64,000 nt of DNA from Sphingomonas crocodyli (GTDB lineage Bacteria > Pseudomonadota > Alphaproteobacteria > Sphingomonadales > Sphingomonadaceae): positions 248,001-312,000 of the forward strand of contig NZ_SACN01000002.1 in assembly GCF_004005865.1 (NCBI RefSeq), written 5' to 3'. Below, piece by piece: positions 59,660 to 64,000 of this stretch (its first letter is position 1; each line of letters starts with the position of its first letter). The position numbers and the translations under genes were made by a program. The notes beneath the pieces are model-generated. The model was not told where the DNA came from. It searched no databases and saw only the letters and a list, made by a program, of their open reading frames with translations.

Positions 59660-61098
59660 GGCTGGGCCTCGGGGGGGGTCTGGTTCGCGACTGCAAGCGC
59701 GGGAGCGGGAGTGAAATCGCCGCCGATCGCGGCGACGAGCTGAATACGGCGGATCGCGCCATTGGCGGCGAGATCGATCTGCGCCTGCCGTGCGGCGAGC
59801 AGGCGGGTATCGGATTCGAGGACATCGAGCTGCGATGCGAGCCCGGTTTCGACGCGGGTGCGATCAAGCCGGACGACATCCTGCAGGCCGGCGAGCACGT
59901 TCGCCTGTTCGGCGGCGTCGCCCTGATTGGCGCGGACCAGCGCGATCGCATCGGCGGTGTCGCGCACCGCGCGGACGACCGAGTCGTTATACTCGGCGAT
60001 CGCGACGTCGACCTGGCCGGTCGCGCGCTTGTAGTCGGCCTTCAGCCGACCGCCCTCGAAGATCGGCAGGCTCAGCGACGGACCCGCGCCATAGGTGCGC
60101 GAACCCCATTCGGTGAGGTTGCCGAGGCCGAGCGCCTGGAAACCGAACGAGCCGAGCAGGTTGATGTTCGGATAGAAGGCCTTCTTCGCCACATCACGCC
60201 CTGCGCTGGCGGCCGCGATCCGCGCCTGCCCGGCGAGCAGATCGGGGCGACGGCCCAGCAGGTCGGCGGGCAAAGCGGTGGGCAGCGGCACGGCGCGATC
60301 GAAGGCCAGGGTGGTCGTGCCGATCGTGTCGTAATAATCGGCGCCGCGGCCGGCGAGCGCGGCGAGCGCGTGGACCATCGTTTCGCGCTGCGCCTGTGCG
60401 CGCAATTCGGCCTGCCGCGCCTGGGCGAGCAGAGTGTCCGCCGTGCGCGCCTCGAAATTGCTCGCCAGCTGGTTGCGGATCCGCGACTGGATCAGCGTCA
60501 CCGAACGCTGGCGCGCGGTCACGAAATCGGCCGCGACCTTGATCTGCTGTTCGGCGCGGGCCAGTTCGACATAGGTCTGCGCGACCGATGCGCTGAGCGC
60601 GAGCCGCGCGGCGGCGGCGTCAAGCGCGGCGGCATCGGCCGATGCCTTGGCTTCATCGAGCGCGGCCTTCTGCTTGCCGAAGAAGTCGAGCGACCAGCTG
60701 ACATTGGCGGCGGCATTGCCGACCCACTGGGTCGATCCGCCGAAGGGGGGCGGGATGATGTAATTTTCAGGCAGGCGGGTGCGCTGTTCCTGCGCGCTCG
60801 CCGTCACGCTGGGCAGGGTGCCGGCACGCGCCGTTTCGATCCCCGCCTGCGCAATCCGCATCCGCGCCATCGCACCGGCCAGTGTCGGGCTGCCCGACAG
60901 CGCATCGGCCATGATCCGATCGAGCTGGGGATCGCCCAGCGCCTTCCACCAGTCGACGGCCACGGGCACGCCCGTCACGCCGCCCGACAGCCCGACTTCG
61001 GGCGCGCCGATCGGCTTCAGCGCCGGATTGATCCCGCGCGGCGCGCAGCCGGCGAGCAGCAGGGCGGCCAGGGCCGCGCCACCAACGAACTTTCTCAT
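59656..61098 (-). CDS. Outer-membrane efflux lipoprotein (NodT/OprM family)
   Basis: A 480-residue TolC-like channel with a lipoprotein signal (LLLAGC, Cys18). WWKALGDPQLDRIMADAL near residue 48 and LPTALPADLLGRRPDLLAGQARIAAASAGRDVAKKAFYPNINL-type sequence near 300 are the repeated outer-membrane-factor motifs. The two halves are structural repeats. It is the second gene after marR, whose stop overlaps this start (ATGA). It forms a tripartite pump with the two genes that follow it. Confidence 0.93.
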   Translation of the reverse strand: MRKFVGGAALAALLLAGCAPRGINPALKPIGAPEVGLSGGVTGVPVAVDWWKALGDPQLDRIMADALSGSPTLAGAMARMRIAQAGIETARAGTLPSVTASAQEQRTRLPENYIIPPPFGGSTQWVGNAAANVSWSLDFFGKQKAALDEAKASADAAALDAAAARLALSASVAQTYVELARAEQQIKVAADFVTARQRSVTLIQSRIRNQLASNFEARTADTLLAQARQAELRAQAQRETMVHALAALAGRGADYYDTIGTTTLAFDRAVPLPTALPADLLGRRPDLLAGQARIAAASAGRDVAKKAFYPNINLLGSFGFQALGLGNLTEWGSRTYGAGPSLSLPIFEGGRLKADYKRATGQVDVAIAEYNDSVVRAVRDTADAIALVRANQGDAAEQANVLAGLQDVVRLDRTRVETGLASQLDVLESDTRLLAARQAQIDLAANGAIRRIQLVAAIGGDFTPAPALAVANQTPPEAQP

Positions 61099-61562
61099 GC
61101 CTTGTTGTCCTCGTCGTCGAGGGTGCCGAGCAGCCGGTGAAGCAGGGATATCAGCGTTTCGGCTTCGTCTCGTGTGAAAATCGAAAGATGGTCGTTCCAA
61201 AGATCCATCATGATCGGGGTCAGCCGATCGAGCATTTCCTGACCAGCCTCGGTCGTCTCAAGATTGACGACGCGACGATCGGCCTTGTCGCGGATGCGGA
61301 CGATCAGCCCGCGTTCGTCGAGCTGGTCGAGCATGCGCGTGACGGCGCCGCTATTGTGGCCGAGACATTTGGAAATCTCGCCCGCGGTGATCGCCAGCCG
61401 ATGGCGGATGTGGAACATCGCGATCCACTGGGACAGGTTGATATCCTGATCGGCGAACATCGCCTCGGCGCGCGCCGTCCCCAGCTTTTTCAGCCGGTGG
61501 ACGAGATAACCGATCGAGCGTTCGGGGACGAAATCGGCTTTGCTGTAGAAGGGGTCGCGCAT
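61095..61562 (-). CDS. MarR-family repressor of the efflux operon
   Basis: A 155-residue MarR regulator with a winged helix at about residues 48-110 (AGEISKCLGHNSGAVTRMLDQLDERGLIVRIRDKADRRVVNLETTEAG). It is the first gene of the efflux operon and coupled to the next, so it should repress its own operon until a drug binds. The ATG at 61562 is preferred; an upstream TTG would place the operator inside the gene. An 11-bp inverted repeat lies three bases upstream of the start. Confidence 0.93.
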   Translation of the reverse strand: MRDPFYSKADFVPERSIGYLVHRLKKLGTARAEAMFADQDINLSQWIAMFHIRHRLAITAGEISKCLGHNSGAVTRMLDQLDERGLIVRIRDKADRRVVNLETTEAGQEMLDRLTPIMMDLWNDHLSIFTRDEAETLISLLHRLLGTLDDEDNKA

Positions 61563-61565
61563 AAA

Positions 61566-61592
61566 CTGCCTGTGCAATCACTGCATAGGCAG
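61566..61592. promoter_or_regulatory. Candidate MarR operator
   Basis: CTGCCTGTGCA and TGCATAGGCAG flank ATCAC; arms agree in 10 of 11 positions. It sits immediately before the marR start, the usual place for MarR autorepression. Confidence 0.65.
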
Positions 61593-61654
61593 CATTTACA
61601 TTCGTGTCAGCCGAGTCGCAAGATACTATTTCTCTATTGTTGCTCGCGGTCGTT

Positions 61655-62179
61655 TCAGACCGGTGACTCGCCGATCACATTGCCGCCCTCAAGATAGCGG
61701 CAGACGAGGAATTCGTCATGTTTCCCTCGGGTTAGGGCGCAGCCGACCCGCTTCGTCGATCGCCAGATCAACTGGGTGTAATGGCCGACATCGTCGAGCC
61801 GCCCGGTGCGGCTGTTCACCGGGAAGATGCCTGGGCGATAGTAACGGCGCTCGGCCGCCCACAGGCCGACCATCATCTCGGGCGTATAATAGCCGCGCGT
61901 GCCGGCCCACAGATTCTCACCTTGGGGATTGAGCGAAGAGTCGCGCGAATGGACGAGGCGTCCGATCCGGCTGAGGTGCCGACCCCATAGGCCGGCTTCG
62001 CCCGCCAGCCGATCGTCCCACTCCAGCGGCGGGACGCCGACCTGCGCGCGGACTCGGTTGTGCGCGGCGAGCAGCCGATCGTTCAGATTGGCCGTGCGCT
62101 CGCTTGCCCCCAAGGACAGCAGCGCCAGACATGCACCGGCAAGGACCGACAACTTGGGTCCATTCAGCGAACCAGCCAT
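61655..62179 (-). CDS. Secreted CAP/SCP-domain protein
   Basis: A 174-residue exported protein with a CAP (cysteine-rich secretory/PR-1) domain. The signal peptide covers about residues 1-26 (LSVLAGACLALLSLGAS). The CAP motifs are LAAHNRVRAQVGVPPLEWDD near 35, GENLWAG near 87, VGHYTQLIWRSTKRVGCAL near 130 and the terminal FLVCRY. The two C-terminal cysteines probably form a disulfide. Active-site-like His and Glu residues are kept, but bacterial CAP functions are mostly unknown. The ATG at 62179 has GGGAGA at good spacing; ATG 62185 is too close to it. It is a single gene. Confidence 0.88.
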   Translation of the reverse strand: MAGSLNGPKLSVLAGACLALLSLGASERTANLNDRLLAAHNRVRAQVGVPPLEWDDRLAGEAGLWGRHLSRIGRLVHSRDSSLNPQGENLWAGTRGYYTPEMMVGLWAAERRYYRPGIFPVNSRTGRLDDVGHYTQLIWRSTKRVGCALTRGKHDEFLVCRYLEGGNVIGESPV

Positions 62180-62277
62180 CAGCATTCTCCCAACTTCGCC
62201 GTCTTTTATGATCCAGAGTGGCTCAAGTTCCCTCCGGTGCGGCTGCAATCGTTTTACTATGCAAATTTATTCGGTCT

Positions 62278-63237
62278 TTAGGAAGAAACCGCCATTTCTC
62301 GGGGGTTGAGCACCGACCAGCCGGTCGCGACGGCGAGCTGCTGGAGGGCAAGCGCGCCCAGTTGCGAATTGCCGCGATCGTTGAGGCCGGGGGACCAGAC
62401 CGCGAGCGAAGCGATTCCCGGCACCACCGCCAAAATGCCGCCGCCGACCCCCGACTTGCCGGGCATGCCGACGCGGAAGGAGAATTCGCCCGATCCGTCA
62501 TAATGGCCGCACATCATCATCAGCGCGTTGATCCGCCGCGCGCGGAGCGCGGAGACGACATTGTGCCCGGTATCGGGATGCGCCCCGCCCGCCATCAGAT
62601 ACCGCCCCGCCATCGCCAGTTGCCGGCAAGTCATCGAAAGCGCGCACTGGTTGAAATAGACCTGCAGCACGTCTTCGGCGGCGTGATCGAGATTGCCGAA
62701 GGCGCGCATATAATTGGCGAGCGCCATGTTGCGGAAGCCGGTCTCCTTCTCCCCCTTCGCGACATCCTCGTCGATGCGGATGCTCTCGTCGCTCGCCAGA
62801 TGCCGGGTGAAGCGCAATATCTCGCCGATCGCCTCGGTCGGGCGGCTGCCGCCCAGGATCACGTCGCTGACCACGATCGCGCCCGCATTGATGAACGGGT
62901 TGCGCGGAATGCCATGCTCGGCCTCCAACTGCACGATCGAGTTGAAGGCGGAGCCCGAAGGCTCATGCCCCACGCGCCGCCACAGCTGATCGCCGACCTT
63001 GCCCAGCGCGATCGTCAGCGCGAACACCTTCGATATCGACTGGATCGAGAAAGGCACGTCGGCGTCGCCCGCGACGTGCATGCTGCCGTCCGCCAGCACC
63101 ACGGCGATGCCGAAGTGGCGCGGATCGACCCCGGCCAGGCCCGGAATATAGTCGGCGACTTTGCCGCGATCCTCCTCGCGCGCCATGTCGGCGGCGATTT
63201 CGCCAAGGATCGCGTCGAGATCGAGCCCCCCCGTCAT
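62278..63237 (-). CDS. glsA: Glutaminase (serine-type)
   Basis: A 319-residue glutaminase converting glutamine to glutamate and ammonia. The beta-lactamase-like fold has the catalytic Ser67-x-x-Lys70 ([10 protein letters not shown]). The further conserved block is FINAGAIV near 115. [16 protein letters not shown] near 165, [18 protein letters not shown] near 205 and [17 protein letters not shown] near 260 complete the family pattern. Length is the bacterial standard. It lies three bases after a LysR gene on the same strand, which may control it. Confidence 0.96.
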   Translation of the reverse strand: MTGGLDLDAILGEIAADMAREEDRGKVADYIPGLAGVDPRHFGIAVVLADGSMHVAGDADVPFSIQSISKVFALTIALGKVGDQLWRRVGHEPSGSAFNSIVQLEAEHGIPRNPFINAGAIVVSDVILGGSRPTEAIGEILRFTRHLASDESIRIDEDVAKGEKETGFRNMALANYMRAFGNLDHAAEDVLQVYFNQCALSMTCRQLAMAGRYLMAGGAHPDTGHNVVSALRARRINALMMMCGHYDGSGEFSFRVGMPGKSGVGGGILAVVPGIASLAVWSPGLNDRGNSQLGALALQQLAVATGWSVLNPREMAVSS

Positions 63238-63240
63238 TCC

Positions 63241-64000
63241 CTAATCCCCCCTGTGCGTCGCGTGCCCCGTCTCCACCAGATCGACGAACCGACGCGCGGC
63301 CGTCGACAGATTCCTGCGCCGCACCAGCCACAGGCTGCTCAACACCTGCTGGCCGGCCAGTTCGCGGAATATGATATTGTCGGGATGCAGCGCCGCAAGC
63401 GAGCGCGTAATGACCGTAATGCCCATCCCCACCGCGACGAGGCCCAGCAGGGTCGTCAGGCCCGCGGCCTCCTGCACGACGCGCGGGGTGAAGCCGGCCT
63501 TGGCGCACAGTTCGTCGAGATGCTCGTTGAAGCCCGCGCCATGATCCGATCCGTAGAGGACGAAGGCTTCGTCGCGCAGATCGGCGATCGATGGCGCGCG
63601 CCGCCGCGTCGCCAGCGGATGATCGCTGCGCATGGCGAGCATCAGCGGCTCGTCGAACAAGGGCGTCGCGACCATCATCGGGGTGATCGGCGGCTCGCCG
63701 AGCCCGCGGATGAAGCCGACGTCGAGCCGTTCCTCGCGCAGCCGCTCCAGCTGCTCGCCGCGCGGCATTTCGGCCAGGTTGAGCCGCACGGCGGGGAAGG
63801 CTTCGCGGAACGACGACAGCGCGTTCGCCACGACCGCGTTGAACGGGACGGAGGCCGAGAAGCCCACCGACAATTCGCCCAGTTCGCCGCGTTGCGCGCG
63901 CCGGGCTACGTCGATCGCATGATCCGCCTGATCCAGCACGCGGCGCGCCTCGGTCAGGAACAGGGTTCCCGCTTCGGTCAGCGTCACGCGCCGGCTGGTC
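63241..64000 (-). CDS. LysR-family regulator (N-terminus beyond the window)
   Basis: The visible 252 residues are the end of the DNA-binding domain (TSRRVTLTEAGTLFLTEARRVLDQAD) and the whole effector domain (GELGELSVGFSASVPFNAVVANALSSFREAFPAVRLN near 40-75). The helix-turn-helix itself lies outside the window at the 5' end. The effector domain is of the BenM/CatM-like type that answers to small acids (my judgement from SVGFSASVPF). It precedes glutaminase by three bases, so they are probably cotranscribed and functionally tied. Confidence 0.92.
   Translation of the reverse strand, partial: TSRRVTLTEAGTLFLTEARRVLDQADHAIDVARRAQRGELGELSVGFSASVPFNAVVANALSSFREAFPAVRLNLAEMPRGEQLERLREERLDVGFIRGLGEPPITPMMVATPLFDEPLMLAMRSDHPLATRRRAPSIADLRDEAFVLYGSDHGAGFNEHLDELCAKAGFTPRVVQEAAGLTTLLGLVAVGMGITVITRSLAALHPDNIIFRELAGQQVLSSLWLVRRRNLSTAARRFVDLVETGHATHRGD

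Overview
The window looks like chromosome from a GC-rich alphaproteobacterium of the Sphingomonas type (order Sphingomonadales). I base this on the overall gene style: many NADP/SDR and Rieske-type catabolic enzymes, two TonB-dependent receptors (one paired with a beta-propeller phytase), a PQQ alcohol dehydrogenase with fused cytochrome c, an EcfG-like stress promoter (GGAAC-N16-CGTT), and short palindromic GC-rich intergenic repeats. The assignment is by recognition of protein families only, as no search was run. Genes are packed tightly, with many ATGA start/stop overlaps.

Region 1 (1-15.7 kb) is an accessory catabolic block. A peptide-type ABC transporter ATPase (cut by the window edge), a nitrilase-family amidohydrolase, a maleate-isomerase/Asp-Glu-racemase-family protein, a zinc alcohol dehydrogenase and a LysR regulator run rightwards. 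They are followed by a second racemase-family protein, an FAD monooxygenase, a methyltransferase and a small unknown protein. Next comes a four-gene operon (HMG-CoA-lyase-like enzyme, isochorismatase-like amidase, two PuuE/imidase-like polysaccharide-deacetylase-fold hydrolases). It converges on an oppositely oriented CaiB CoA-transferase, LeuC-like and LeuD-like operon. The outer ends of these two converging operons carry the same AT-rich element. Together they suggest opening of a cyclic imide or similar ring, deamidation, hydration of a substituted maleate, CoA activation and lyase cleavage.

Region 2 (15.8-20.2 kb) holds a DUF485/ActP acetate permease pair and a quinohemoprotein alcohol dehydrogenase. 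Region 3 (20.2-29.6 kb, minus strand) is a cobalamin riboswitch-controlled operon: BtuB receptor, an unknown protein, a small BtuM-like membrane protein, a DUF1636 protein, then CobT, CobC, CobS, CobD-type decarboxylase, CbiB and CobU. It assembles the nucleotide loop and salvages corrinoids, with no corrin-ring genes visible. BtuF lies just upstream of the riboswitch, after an M28 peptidase.

Region 4 (31.2-41.9 kb) has a 576-base non-coding stretch, an N-acyl-D-amino-acid deacylase-type amidohydrolase, a nitronate-monooxygenase-like flavoenzyme, the phytase/TonB receptor pair preceded by a Pho-box-like sequence, and housekeeping genes rnhA, thrB and ispH. Region 5 (42.0-50.0 kb) is the block I find most likely to be undescribed: a Gfo/Idh/MocA oxidoreductase, a Coq4-like protein and a TetR regulator, then two SDRs, two small alpha-beta barrel proteins, a tartrate-dehydrogenase-like enzyme, a carboxymuconolactone-decarboxylase-like protein and a third SDR. 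Two near-identical 17-bp palindromes (CCATACGC-NN-TGTATGG) head the two halves.

Region 6 (50.0-64 kb) contains tRNA-Ala(CGC), a stress-type DUF2171 protein, a patatin and 3-hydroxybutyrate dehydrogenase pair, a DUF4893-like lipoprotein, an M20D amidohydrolase, a KshA-like Rieske oxygenase behind a 16-bp palindrome, an EmrAB-OMF efflux operon with its MarR regulator and operator, a CAP-domain protein, glutaminase and a LysR gene cut by the window end.
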